Shown in pieces: positions 7,394-15,543 of a stretch of DNA of 64,000 bases. Below the pieces are notes generated by a model. It did no database searches, was not told the DNA's origin, and saw only the letters and a list, made by a program, of their open reading frames with translations. A program made the position numbers and the translations under genes. Each line of letters opens with the position of its first letter. Position 1 is the first letter of the stretch. The DNA is from Parahoeflea alexandrii (GTDB lineage Bacteria; Pseudomonadota; Alphaproteobacteria; Rhizobiales; Rhizobiaceae): assembly GCF_024105735.1 (NCBI RefSeq), contig NZ_JAAAML010000004.1, positions 1-64,000 of the forward strand. Reading direction: 5' to 3'.

Positions 7394-8926
7394 TCATACG
7401 TCCCAAATCTCGGATCCGTCCACCCATGTCGTGTGGAATCCAATGCTGATCCGCCTCGGGATTTTCACCCGGGCAATGGGAGCGGTAATGTCGGCGGCAT
7501 CGAAAATCAGGCAGTAGGACGTCCAGTCATTGCTGTCGGTCGTGAACATGACGGGATAGGCTCTGGTCTCATCCCCTGAATGGCCCTGACCAAGGGCCGC
7601 CGCCACCGGTGCTTCCGAACCATAGACACCGTCACCATAATCGTAGCGCTGCGTCGCGCCCGTCTCCAGATCATAGCGCAGCAGGCCGTTGAATGTCTGG
7701 CACCGTCCCTCGAGACTGCCTTCGTGCGGAACCGGAATGACCTGGTTGAAGCTGTAGCGGGTTTTTCGTCCGGTCATGTGGGAATTGATCGTCGGAAACT
7801 CGGTGTTGGTTTCGTCGATCATGCCTTCTCGTGTCTCTCCGGTCTTCACATTGAACGACCAGCGATACATCACGTGGCTGCGGCGGCGATAGGCCATCAT
7901 CGATGCGAGATGATGGTCGCGGGCGTCCTTTTGCGGCATCGGGTCTTCCTGGCGGCAACCGAGCATATGAACCCAGTCGCCTTCTTCCCAGGAATTCGAG
8001 ATGTGCAGGATGTAGCAGGCCTCGGCCTCGAACCATTGCACCTTGTCACTGCGCCCGAAACGGTCGATCAGGCCGAACCGCGCCGGCTGGTCCCGGTGGA
8101 AGCCCATGACACGCCGGTTGTGGTTCTTGAGAATGTCGACATCGTGGTAAAATGGCAGATCGTGCAGGATGGCATAATTTTCGGTCAGGCCCATGTCATG
8201 AGGGGATCGGGGGCCCTTGAGGTCGATGTCGATATCGAATTTCAACCGGCCTTGCGCATCGGCCATGCCGTAGCTCATGTAGGGCGGCTCGTCCTGGTAA
8301 TTGAAGAAGAAGAGTTCACCGGTGTTCGGATCGGTCTTGGAATGCGCAGACAGGCTGTGGCTGAGACCGCCGCCCAGGGTTTCGCGGCCCTTGGTCTCCA
8401 GCGTCAGTGGATCGACCTGATAGGGATCACCTGCCATGTGCCACAACGACAGCAGATTGCCGTTGTAGAAGATAACATCGGTGTTGGAGACATCCTTAAT
8501 GGGCGAACCGGGCAGACGGAAGTCATAGGGGCCGGCAATACCGGGCCAAATCGCCTTTCCGGCCTTGTCCTCCACGATGAAGGCGCCATTGCGCAGATAT
8601 CTCTGCCGGAATGTCGCCTTGCCGTCACGGAAGTAGATCGCCCGGAGCTGCGCGTCCCCGTCATAGTAATGATACTTGCTGTTGACCGGCTCGAAACGCT
8701 GCGACGGGCCGTTCATCACGTAGGCGCCGCACAGATCCGACGGGATCTCGCCCTCGACCTCAAGATCCTCGGCATCATACTCAACGTCGGTTGGTGCGAA
8801 AGCGCCATGCAGATACGGATGGTCATACCGCTTGATCCAGTCCGGAGCATCAGGCGGCGGTGTACCGTCGGGCGCGACCATCCTTACATTGGCGGCGGTT
8901 ACCATCAGTGGCGTGTCATGCGACAT
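7394..8926 (-). CDS. Carotenoid oxygenase (RPE65/lignostilbene dioxygenase) family protein
   Basis: This 510-aa protein has the length and motifs of the non-haem iron carotenoid-cleavage family, a seven-bladed propeller with four His iron ligands. Candidate ligands are in LSAHSKTDP, RSPHDMGL, YILHISNSW and IGFHTTWV (the last near the C-terminus). The family splits C=C bonds in apocarotenoids, stilbenoids or phenylpropenes. The ATG at 8926 is preceded by AAAGGAG. It is divergent from the hydrolase-to-TRAP operon and shares a promoter-proximal 10-bp box with it. Which olefin it cleaves cannot be read from the sequence. Confidence 0.88.
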   Translation of the reverse strand: MSHDTPLMVTAANVRMVAPDGTPPPDAPDWIKRYDHPYLHGAFAPTDVEYDAEDLEVEGEIPSDLCGAYVMNGPSQRFEPVNSKYHYYDGDAQLRAIYFRDGKATFRQRYLRNGAFIVEDKAGKAIWPGIAGPYDFRLPGSPIKDVSNTDVIFYNGNLLSLWHMAGDPYQVDPLTLETKGRETLGGGLSHSLSAHSKTDPNTGELFFFNYQDEPPYMSYGMADAQGRLKFDIDIDLKGPRSPHDMGLTENYAILHDLPFYHDVDILKNHNRRVMGFHRDQPARFGLIDRFGRSDKVQWFEAEACYILHISNSWEEGDWVHMLGCRQEDPMPQKDARDHHLASMMAYRRRSHVMYRWSFNVKTGETREGMIDETNTEFPTINSHMTGRKTRYSFNQVIPVPHEGSLEGRCQTFNGLLRYDLETGATQRYDYGDGVYGSEAPVAAALGQGHSGDETRAYPVMFTTDSNDWTSYCLIFDAADITAPIARVKIPRRISIGFHTTWVDGSEIWDV

Positions 8927-8940
8927 CGCGGCGCTCCTTT

Positions 8941-8969
8941 TGTATATTACTAGACCAAATTCTGCCAAA
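8941..8969 (-). promoter_or_regulatory. Probable promoter of the carotenoid-oxygenase gene
   Basis: Read on the minus strand, a -35 TTTGGC (8964-8969) is followed 17 bp later by a -10 TATACA (8941-8946), about 15 bp before the start codon at 8926. The TTTGGTCTAG box lies in the spacer. Confidence 0.45.
8950..8959 (-). promoter_or_regulatory. TTTGGTCTAG box, copy 1
   Basis: The decamer reads TTTGGTCTAG on the minus strand and sits about 24 bp before the oxygenase start codon, inside the promoter spacer. An exact inverted copy lies before the divergent hydrolase gene at 9159-9168. It is probably an operator bound by one of the adjacent regulators. Confidence 0.6.
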
Positions 8970-9142
8970 TCCTGCCATTTGTCAAGCTGCGCCGACGGCG
9001 CTGCTGTCGAGATCCCTCCATTTCCAAGGCAATCTGCTCGATGCCTGGCGCTATGCAAACCCAACACGGACACCGACCCGCATCTTCAATAGCGCTACCT
9101 GTTCCGTCAGATGAAACATCGTACTGAATTTGTGAAATCCCA

Positions 9143-9171
9143 TTGACCGCCCGATCTGTTTGGTCTAGCAA
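9143..9171 (+). promoter_or_regulatory. Possible promoter of the hydrolase-acyl-CoA operon
   Basis: TTGACC (9143-9148) is followed after 17 bp by TAGCAA (9166-9171), a weak -10, about 25 bp before the likely start codon. The weak -10 and the overlapping decamer box suggest regulated use. Confidence 0.35.
9159..9168 (+). promoter_or_regulatory. TTTGGTCTAG box, copy 2
   Basis: This exact match to the box before the divergent oxygenase gene is in the same orientation relative to its own downstream gene, about 28 bp before the start codon. It overlaps the candidate -10. Both copies are followed by similar AT-rich stretches (CAATTTTACC and TAATATACAA). Confidence 0.6.
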
Positions 9172-9196
9172 TTTTACCTAACGGGAGGAGTTGATG

Positions 9197-9910
9197 ATGT
9201 CGCGCCTAGTGTGTCTGCCAGGACTGCTTTGCACAGCGGAGGCGTATGCCGACGTATTGCGGGGCATTGACGTACCGGCGGATGTGATGGAGCTGCCCGA
9301 CTCTGACAACTTCCAAGGGATTGCTTCAGACATTGCAGCCGCGCTGCCGGATCGCGCGATCCTTGTTGGCATGTCGATGGGCAGCTATCTTTGTCTCGAA
9401 ATCGCCAGACGGGAGCCTGACCGGGTTGCGGGCATGGTGCTGATTGGCTGCACCGCAGAAGCCGACAGCGAACAATCAGCGGCCAAGCGCGGCAAGGTGG
9501 TCAAATGGGCGCGGCGCGAAGGGCTTGATGCTCTTTCCGACACGATCTGCGCAGGAATGCTGTCTCCGCAAAACAGGGCCAAGGCTCCGCTGCGCCAGAA
9601 GATTGCGCGGATGGCGCATGCGCAGGGACTGGAGATCTTTCAGCGCCATCAGGCCGCCCTCGCCGGACGCCCCGACAATACTGCCGCTCTTTCGGAGATC
9701 ACCTGTCCTGCACTGGTCATCACCGGAGCGGACGATACGGTGACGCCGCCGCATGCGGGGCGCGACCTCGCCGAAGGGCTGGCCAATGGCAGGTTCGTGG
9801 AAATCGAGAATGCCGGACATCTGGTCGTGCTTGAACGGCCGGACGTCGTGGCAGCACAGTTGAACTTATTCATCGGCCACGACATGAAGAAAGAGACCCT
9901 GGCAGAATGA
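9197..9910 (+). CDS. Alpha/beta hydrolase
   Basis: A roughly 237-aa cytoplasmic alpha/beta-hydrolase. The nucleophile elbow is GMSMGSY (Ser near residue 60), the acid lies in TGADDTVTP, and the catalytic His is in NAGHLVVLE. The leader has GGGAGGAG, then TTG, ATG and ATG; the second ATG (9197) gives the best spacing. It is the first gene of an operon whose next three genes overlap by 4-8 bp. It could hydrolyse an ester, lactone or ring-cleavage product made by the divergent oxygenase, but the substrate is not evident. Confidence 0.85.
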   Translation: MSRLVCLPGLLCTAEAYADVLRGIDVPADVMELPDSDNFQGIASDIAAALPDRAILVGMSMGSYLCLEIARREPDRVAGMVLIGCTAEADSEQSAAKRGKVVKWARREGLDALSDTICAGMLSPQNRAKAPLRQKIARMAHAQGLEIFQRHQAALAGRPDNTAALSEITCPALVITGADDTVTPPHAGRDLAEGLANGRFVEIENAGHLVVLERPDVVAAQLNLFIGHDMKKETLAE

Positions 9911-10866
9911 CAATTCGTGATCAGCTTTCCAATTTGCGCATGCCGATCTTTGCGGCCCCGATGTTTCTTGTTTCATCGCCGGAGCTCGTCGTCGCCTGCT
10001 GCAAGGCGGGGGTTGTCGGCAGCTTTCCGGCCCCGAACCTGCGCACCAGCGCCGAACTGGGAGACTGGATGCAGACCATCAGGGACGGCGTTGCGCAGCC
10101 AGCCGAAAGCGCCTGGCCGGTCGCGCCCTGGGCGGTCAACCTTGTCACCCACTCGACCTCTCCACGGCTTGCGTCCGATCTGGAACAGGTGGCCAAACAC
10201 CAGCCGCCCATCGTCATCACAGCGCTTGGCAGCCCGAAACCGGTCATCCCGGTCGTCCATACCTATGGCGGGCTGGTATTTGCCGATGTCACGTCGGTCG
10301 AACTGGCGCGCAAGGCCGCGGATGCAGGGGTCGATGGCCTGGTTCTGGTGTGTTCAGGCGCCGGCGGGCACACCGGCGAGCTGAGCCCACTGGTCTTTGC
10401 CGAACGCGTCCGGCAGTTCTTCAATGGCTACATCGCCCTGGCAGGCGCGATCAATACAGGCGAGGCGGTACTGGCTGCACAGGTGCTGGGAGCCGATTTC
10501 GGTTATGTCGGCACCGCTTTCATTCCGGCAACAGAAAGCCTGGCGTCGGACGAATACCGGCAGATGCTGACCGAATGCGGCCCGACCGACCTGATGGTCA
10601 CCAAAGCCTTCACCGGCGCGCGCGCAAGCATGCTGAAACCCTCGATGGTCAAGCAGGGGCTTGATCCGGCAGAGCTCGAATTCAAGGTCGCCAAGATGAA
10701 TTTCACGGGACGAAAGGACGAAAAGGTCAAGCCGTGGTCGGGCATCTGGGGCGCTGGGCAAGGCGTTGGACGCATAGATCGCATAGAGCCTGCCGCCGCT
10801 ATCATCGACCGGTTCACCTCGGAGTACGAGGCGGCCAGGACACGCGTGGCGGCGCTTTGCAAATGA
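9907..10866 (+). CDS. NAD(P)H-dependent flavin oxidoreductase / nitronate monooxygenase family
   Basis: This 319-aa FMN-dependent TIM-barrel protein of the 2-nitropropane dioxygenase (nitronate monooxygenase) family starts with 'RMPIFAAPMF', the usual N-terminal barrel strand. It has the flavin/catalytic segment GAGGHTGELSP and 'GAINTGEAVLAAQVLGADF' for phosphate binding. The ATG overlaps the hydrolase stop by 4 bp. Members oxidise nitronates or act as enoyl/flavin reductases. Its place between a hydrolase and an acyl-CoA synthetase suggests an oxidation step on a small organic acid; no nitro chemistry is implied. Confidence 0.85.
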   Translation: MTIRDQLSNLRMPIFAAPMFLVSSPELVVACCKAGVVGSFPAPNLRTSAELGDWMQTIRDGVAQPAESAWPVAPWAVNLVTHSTSPRLASDLEQVAKHQPPIVITALGSPKPVIPVVHTYGGLVFADVTSVELARKAADAGVDGLVLVCSGAGGHTGELSPLVFAERVRQFFNGYIALAGAINTGEAVLAAQVLGADFGYVGTAFIPATESLASDEYRQMLTECGPTDLMVTKAFTGARASMLKPSMVKQGLDPAELEFKVAKMNFTGRKDEKVKPWSGIWGAGQGVGRIDRIEPAAAIIDRFTSEYEAARTRVAALCK

Positions 10867-12554
10867 GCCTGTTCGTTCCCGACAACAGCGAACGTTTCCG
10901 GGCATCCGGCCATTGGGGAGACACCACCATCCCCGACATGTTCCGCGACACCTGCGAGCGCGCATCCGGGCGTCTTGGGCTGGTCGATCCGCCAGATCGC
11001 GCACGGGTGTTCGAGGGCGCGCCCCGGCGACTGACCTACGGCGAAATGCGCAGGGAAGTCGACCGCTACGCGGCCCTCCTGCAAAGCCACGGACTTGGCC
11101 CCGGCTCACTGGTGGCCACCCAGCTCCCCAACATTTCCGAACTGATCCTCATCTATCTCGCTATCTCGCAGATCGGAGCGGTGCTGAGTCCGATCTCGGT
11201 CGCCTATCGTGGCGCGGAATTGCGTGCGATGACCGAGATCGCGGATTTTGACGCCTATATCTCGGTTGGCCGGATGCGCGGAAAGCCCTACTACGCCGAG
11301 CGCCTTGACGCACTCCCGGCGACGGCCATCCGTCTCGGGATCGGAGAGGACCTGCCGCCCGAAGTTGCCCGCATCGACACTTCTGCAGCGCCGGGAAAAC
11401 CCGAGCCGGTCGAACTCGACGCAGACAACCTCTTCGCGGTGTTCTGGACCTCCGGCACCGAAGGCCTTCCCAAGGCGGTGCCCAAGACCCACAACAACAT
11501 GATGGCGAGCTCGCTCGGCGCATGGCGCATCCTCGGTCTGCCCGATGGCGCCAATATCCTTGCGCCCTTCCCCTTCGTGAACGCCGCTGCGATGGGCGGA
11601 TTGATGATGTGCTGGATGCGGACAGCTGGGGCGATGATATTGCACCACCCCTTCGACGTGACGACCTTCATCGATCAGCTCAAGACCGAGGAAATCGCCT
11701 ACACGATGGTGGCGCCGACGGTGCTCGTCTACCTGCGCGACAAGGCAGCCGATCCGGACCTGCATCCGGCACTGCACCGGCTTCAGGCCATCGGAACGGG
11801 CTCCGCGCCACCTGATCCGGAGGTCTTTGCCTTCTTCGACGCCAAGTTCGACATCCCGGTGCTCAATTTCTTCGGTTCCAACGAAGGCGCTCAATTGTGC
11901 TCATCTCCGGCACAGGTCGTTGACCCGCGCAAGCGGGCAAGTTTCTTTCCCCGCGACGGGGATGAAGGCTGGTCCGACCGGCCAGATGGCCTGACTGCCA
12001 ATGGCGGCACGTTCAAGATTGTCGACCCCGACACCGGAGCAACCCTGACAATGCCCGGCAGCACCGGTGAAATGCATATTCGCGGTCCCGCGCTGATGCC
12101 GGGCTACTTTGGCCGCGACGGGGTTCGCCACGACAGGATTGACGCCGAGGGGTTCTTCGCGACCGGAGACCTCTTCGAGATTTCCGAATGCGGCACCCTT
12201 ATCCGGTTCCACGGGAGGTCGCGGGAATTGATCGTTCGCGGCGGCATGAAGATTTCACCGGTCGAGCTCGACGGTCTGCTCTCGGCTTTGCCAGGTGTGC
12301 GTGAAGTCGCCGTTGCAGCCTACCCGGATGCCAGGATGGGCGAGAAGGTCTGCCTGTTCGCGGCCTTGGAGAATGGCTGCTCACTTGATCTCGAGGCGGT
12401 GCAACGCTTCTGCAACGACAAGCAAATGGCAAAGTTCAAATGGCCGGAACGGCTGATCCTCGTCGAAGCCTTGCCACGCACGCCCTTGGCCAAGCTCGAC
12501 CGCAAGACACTCACCAGACGACTGGCCGAAGAAGGAAACGCAGTCCATGCCTGA
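10863..12554 (+). CDS. Acyl-CoA synthetase (AMP-dependent ligase)
   Basis: A 563-aa ANL-superfamily enzyme that activates a carboxylic acid with ATP and CoA. The P-loop-like motif TSGTEGLPKAVPKTH, the acyl-adenylate motif region NFFGSNEGAQLC, and the hinge/ATP motif FFATGDLFEI are present, followed by the C-terminal lysine domain with PRTPLAKLDRKTL. Start ATG 10863 overlaps the upstream stop (ATGA), so translation is coupled. With the downstream thiolase it forms an activation and thiolytic-cleavage pair. It resembles 2,3-dihydroxybenzoate-AMP or medium-chain ligases, but the substrate is not assignable. Confidence 0.9.
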   Translation: MSLFVPDNSERFRASGHWGDTTIPDMFRDTCERASGRLGLVDPPDRARVFEGAPRRLTYGEMRREVDRYAALLQSHGLGPGSLVATQLPNISELILIYLAISQIGAVLSPISVAYRGAELRAMTEIADFDAYISVGRMRGKPYYAERLDALPATAIRLGIGEDLPPEVARIDTSAAPGKPEPVELDADNLFAVFWTSGTEGLPKAVPKTHNNMMASSLGAWRILGLPDGANILAPFPFVNAAAMGGLMMCWMRTAGAMILHHPFDVTTFIDQLKTEEIAYTMVAPTVLVYLRDKAADPDLHPALHRLQAIGTGSAPPDPEVFAFFDAKFDIPVLNFFGSNEGAQLCSSPAQVVDPRKRASFFPRDGDEGWSDRPDGLTANGGTFKIVDPDTGATLTMPGSTGEMHIRGPALMPGYFGRDGVRHDRIDAEGFFATGDLFEISECGTLIRFHGRSRELIVRGGMKISPVELDGLLSALPGVREVAVAAYPDARMGEKVCLFAALENGCSLDLEAVQRFCNDKQMAKFKWPERLILVEALPRTPLAKLDRKTLTRRLAEEGNAVHA

Positions 12555-13785
12555 TCCTGTTTACATCCTCGGTGGCGCACAGACCGACTTTGCCCGCAAC
12601 TGGCACCGTGAAGGGCTCGGCATCGACGCCATGATGGCTGAGACCTTGATGGAAGGTCTCGAAGCCACCAGCCTCGAGGCCCGCGACATCCAGAGTGTCC
12701 ACGTCACCAATTTCACTGCCGAACTGTTCTGCAACCAGGGGCAGCTGGGCGGCATGGTGGCTTCCATGCACCCGGATCTCTCCGGGGTGCCAACGAGCCG
12801 TCACGAGGCCGCCTGCGCCTCGGGGTCAATGGGCATTCTGGCCGCCGGCGCAGAAATCGAGGCGGGGCGCTACGATCTGGTCTGCGTTCTGGGCGTCGAG
12901 TACATGCGCAATGTGCCCGGTCGGCAGGCCGCAGAGTATCTGGGTGCTGCGGCATGGGCCGGCCGGGAATGGACCGACGCAAAGTATGTCTGGCCAGCGG
13001 CATTCGCCGACCTGATCACGGCCTATTCCGAGAAATTCGGCTATGTGAACTACGACCATCTCGGTGAGATCGCCCGGATCAACTACGCAAACGGCAAACG
13101 CAACCCGAATGCGCAGACCCGCAATTGGCAATTCTCTGAGCAGAGCTTCAAGGAGGATGATGAAGCCAATCCGGTGATCGAGGGCCGTGTGCGCCGCAAC
13201 GATTGCGGACAGGTAACCGATGGTGCCGCCGTGGTCTTCCTGGCCTCCGAGGCACGTGCGCGCGAATACGCAAAGGCCCGCGGCCTGAAACTGTCGGATC
13301 TGGCCAGGATCGACGGGTGGGGGCATCGCACGGCACCGATGCTTCTGAGCGAGAAATTGCAGGAAAGCCGCAACAGCCGCTTTGTGCTTCCGCAGGTGCA
13401 CCAGGCGATTCGCGAGTGTTTCGACCGGGCCGGTATCGCTGATGCTTTCCAGCTCGACGCGATCGAGACCCACGATTGTTTTGCGATGACCGAGTATGCG
13501 GCCATCGACTGTTTCGGAATCACGGAGCCAGGCGAGGCCTGGAAAGCGGTGGAAGAGGGCGTGATTGCCGCTGATGGCAGGCTGCCGATCAACCCCTCGG
13601 GGGGGCTGATCGGTCTCGGCCATCCGGTCGGTGCAACCGGTGTGCGCATGATGCTCGACGGATATCGTCAGGTGACGGGCAGCGCGGATGAGTGCCAGGT
13701 GGAGAACGCAAAACGGGTCGGCCTGCTCAACATTGGCGGCTCGACCACCACCATCGCTTCCTTTGTCGTCGGACGCGGCGAATGA
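12547..13785 (+). CDS. Thiolase (acetyl-CoA acetyltransferase / SCP-x type)
   Basis: A 412-aa thiolase whose nucleophilic Cys sits in HEAACASGSMG. The downstream catalytic region has ETHDCFAMTEY and NPSGGLIGLGHPVGATG, the His-containing signature of lipid-transfer-type thiolases (SCP-x group). It overlaps the acyl-CoA synthetase by 8 bp. It should cleave a beta-ketoacyl-CoA, releasing acetyl- or propionyl-CoA. No SCP2 or DUF35 partner is visible next to it. The operon appears to continue after a 189-bp structured gap into TRAP genes. Confidence 0.88.
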   Translation: MPDPVYILGGAQTDFARNWHREGLGIDAMMAETLMEGLEATSLEARDIQSVHVTNFTAELFCNQGQLGGMVASMHPDLSGVPTSRHEAACASGSMGILAAGAEIEAGRYDLVCVLGVEYMRNVPGRQAAEYLGAAAWAGREWTDAKYVWPAAFADLITAYSEKFGYVNYDHLGEIARINYANGKRNPNAQTRNWQFSEQSFKEDDEANPVIEGRVRRNDCGQVTDGAAVVFLASEARAREYAKARGLKLSDLARIDGWGHRTAPMLLSEKLQESRNSRFVLPQVHQAIRECFDRAGIADAFQLDAIETHDCFAMTEYAAIDCFGITEPGEAWKAVEEGVIAADGRLPINPSGGLIGLGHPVGATGVRMMLDGYRQVTGSADECQVENAKRVGLLNIGGSTTTIASFVVGRGE

Positions 13786-13818
13786 ACCGGCGCAGCGGAA
13801 GCCGTGACCGGAAGATAA

Positions 13819-13873
13819 AGACAGGCCCGGGCGTCCGCTTGCCTGTCTGCAAGGTCGCCCGAAGAACCCGGGC
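13819..13873 (+). other. Competing hairpins after the thiolase gene
   Basis: AGACAGGC (13819-13826) pairs with GCCTGTCT (13841-13848). The overlapping GCCCGGGC (13825-13832) could instead pair with CCCGGGC at 13867-13873. The two pairings exclude each other, which resembles an attenuator, although no T-run is present. Confidence 0.35.
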
Positions 13874-13902
13874 TGATGACGCATGACTGACGGAACCGCG
13901 GT

Positions 13903-13945
13903 GCAGCCAGGCGAATGCCACCGGAGGAAAGGCATTCGCGGCTGC
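13903..13945 (+). other. Long leader hairpin with a Shine-Dalgarno-like loop before the TRAP binding-protein gene
   Basis: GCAGCC (13903-13908) and GCGAATGCC (13911-13919) pair with GGCATTCGC (13931-13939) and GGCTGC (13940-13945), giving 15 bp with only a 2-nt bulge. The 11-nt loop is ACCGGAGGAAA and displays GGAGG. It ends 29 nt before the TRAP start codon, which has its own GGGAGG site. Confidence 0.6.
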
Positions 13946-13974
13946 AACGAGACTTAACAACCAGGGAGGAAACC

Positions 13975-14973
13975 ATGTTGAACAGAACTATCACACACCT
14001 GCTGGCAGGAGCCGTCGTGGCTCTTGGCGTGACCGCTGCACAGGCAAAGGATCTTGCGTTTTCGGTATTCGTACCCGCCGCATCGCCCACCGTCTCCGCA
14101 GTCTACCAGCCATGGATCGACTGGTTCAACGAAAAGGCTGCGCCGCATGACGTCTCGATCAAACTCTATGCCGGCGGTACGCTGGGCAGAAGCCCGCTGG
14201 CCCAGGCTCAGATGGTTGCCGACGGTGTGGCCGACATGGCGTTGACCGTTCCCTCCTACACGCCGGGGGTCTATCCGGACTTCGACATGTTCGAGCTGCC
14301 GGGCTTTATCGGCAACGTCAAGGAAGGTTCGCTTGCAGCGCTGGAACTTCACCAGGAAGGCAAGCTCAGCGGCTACGAGGACTATTATGTCGTCGCGATC
14401 TACACCTCGGACACCTACATGCTGCATTCGAAGCCCGAGATCAAATCTTTCGACGACATTGCCGGCAAGCGTTTTCGTGTCGCCGGACAGATCCAGACGG
14501 CTGTGGTCGAAGCTCTTGGCGGCGTTCCGCAAAATGCCTCCGCCGGGGAGATGGCGGAAGCGATCGACCGCGGTCTGCTTGACGGTGCGCTGACCGACGC
14601 TTCGGTTGCCCGCACCTTTCGGGTTTCGGATGTCGCGACGAACCATTACGCCGCAAAGCTTGGCGTGCTGGTCTTTACCATCGTCATGAATCGCGGCGTT
14701 TACGAGGATCTGCCGGCCGAGGTCCAGGATCTGCTGGCGCAAAGCGGCCAGATCGTCGCCGACAACCAGATCGCTTCCTATGGTCCCGCCGTTGCCCGCA
14801 ACCTGGAGCAGTGGGAATCCAGCGACGAGCACACCGTCGTGCAACCTTCCGAAGAGGATAGCGCGCGCATCGATGAGGCTGTTGCACCGGTCATCGATCG
14901 TGTGGCCGCTGCGGCCACACCGGGCCTGCTGGAGGCGTTCAAAAGCAAGCTCGAGGAAATCCGCACACGCTAA
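13975..14973 (+). CDS. TRAP transporter substrate-binding protein (DctP family)
   Basis: This 332-aa periplasmic protein has a signal peptide ending at about residue 24 (AAQA-KDLAF). The DctP fold is shown by 'GRSPLAQAQMVADGVADMA' and the 'FDDIAGKRFRVAG' segment. The ATG at 13975 follows GGGAGGAAACC. It binds an organic acid for the small and large permeases encoded next. Its position behind the acyl-CoA synthetase and thiolase suggests it imports their carboxylate substrate. A strong hairpin separates it from the small permease gene. Confidence 0.9.
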   Translation: MLNRTITHLLAGAVVALGVTAAQAKDLAFSVFVPAASPTVSAVYQPWIDWFNEKAAPHDVSIKLYAGGTLGRSPLAQAQMVADGVADMALTVPSYTPGVYPDFDMFELPGFIGNVKEGSLAALELHQEGKLSGYEDYYVVAIYTSDTYMLHSKPEIKSFDDIAGKRFRVAGQIQTAVVEALGGVPQNASAGEMAEAIDRGLLDGALTDASVARTFRVSDVATNHYAAKLGVLVFTIVMNRGVYEDLPAEVQDLLAQSGQIVADNQIASYGPAVARNLEQWESSDEHTVVQPSEEDSARIDEAVAPVIDRVAAAATPGLLEAFKSKLEEIRTR

Positions 14974-14982
14974 GGCGTTCAG

Positions 14983-15014
14983 AAGGGCCGAAGGCCGCTT
15001 TGCCTTCGGCCCTT
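14983..15014 (+). other. Hairpin between TRAP binding-protein and small-permease genes
   Basis: A perfect 13-bp stem, 14983-14995 with 15002-15014, carries a 6-nt loop and has GGGCCGAAGGC as its core arm. No T-run follows. It probably protects the upstream binding-protein message or partly terminates transcription so that binding protein exceeds permease. Confidence 0.6.
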
Positions 15015-15036
15015 GCGGTCAACCACAAGGGGCGAG

Positions 15037-15540
15037 ATGATGAAGAAACTGGAACGGACCTTCATGCTGATGTCGCGCGCGGCGGCCACGCTTGGTGTGC
15101 TGTTTCTGCTGCTGGTCGCGGCAATGTCCGTCGCCGATATCGTGATAAGGGAAATCACCGGCCGTCCAATCCGCGGCGCTCACGATCTGGCCAGCCTGCT
15201 CACAATCATCATCATCGCTTCATCCTTCCCCGCGGGACTTCTCGAGCGTCGTCAGATCAAGGTCACAGTCCTTGGCAGCTTTCTGCCTGAGAGCATCAAC
15301 CGGGCAATGGAAGTGCTCGGCGCGGTCCTGACCGGCGCGATGTTCCTGTTCATTGCCTATTTCGTGACACTTCATGCGATGCGTGTGAGCGACAGCCATC
15401 AGGCCACCATGGTCCTCAACATGCCGATCGGTCCGTGGTGGTGGACTGCCAGCATCTGTTTCTGGGCCTGCATTCCCGCACAGCTTTTCGTCATAATCGC
15501 CGAAATTCTCGGCCATCCCGCTTCCCAACATCAGGACTGA
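15037..15540 (+). CDS. TRAP transporter small permease (DctQ family)
   Basis: A 167-aa membrane protein with four hydrophobic helices, as expected for DctQ. It contains 'ADIVIREITGRPIRGAHDLA' after helix 1, the usual conserved 'G.p..ga.El' type segment. The ATG at 15037 is preceded by AAGGGGCGAG; an upstream TTG at 15013 falls inside the hairpin arm and is less likely. It pairs with the large permease that starts 4 bp after its stop. Confidence 0.88.
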   Translation: MMKKLERTFMLMSRAAATLGVLFLLLVAAMSVADIVIREITGRPIRGAHDLASLLTIIIIASSFPAGLLERRQIKVTVLGSFLPESINRAMEVLGAVLTGAMFLFIAYFVTLHAMRVSDSHQATMVLNMPIGPWWWTASICFWACIPAQLFVIIAEILGHPASQHQD

Positions 15541-15543
15541 GTC

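Noticed and set aside
7580..8953. Plus-strand 457-codon frame opposite the carotenoid-oxygenase gene
   Set aside because: It runs fully antisense to a gene with four conserved His regions; the composition is that of a GC-rich shadow frame.
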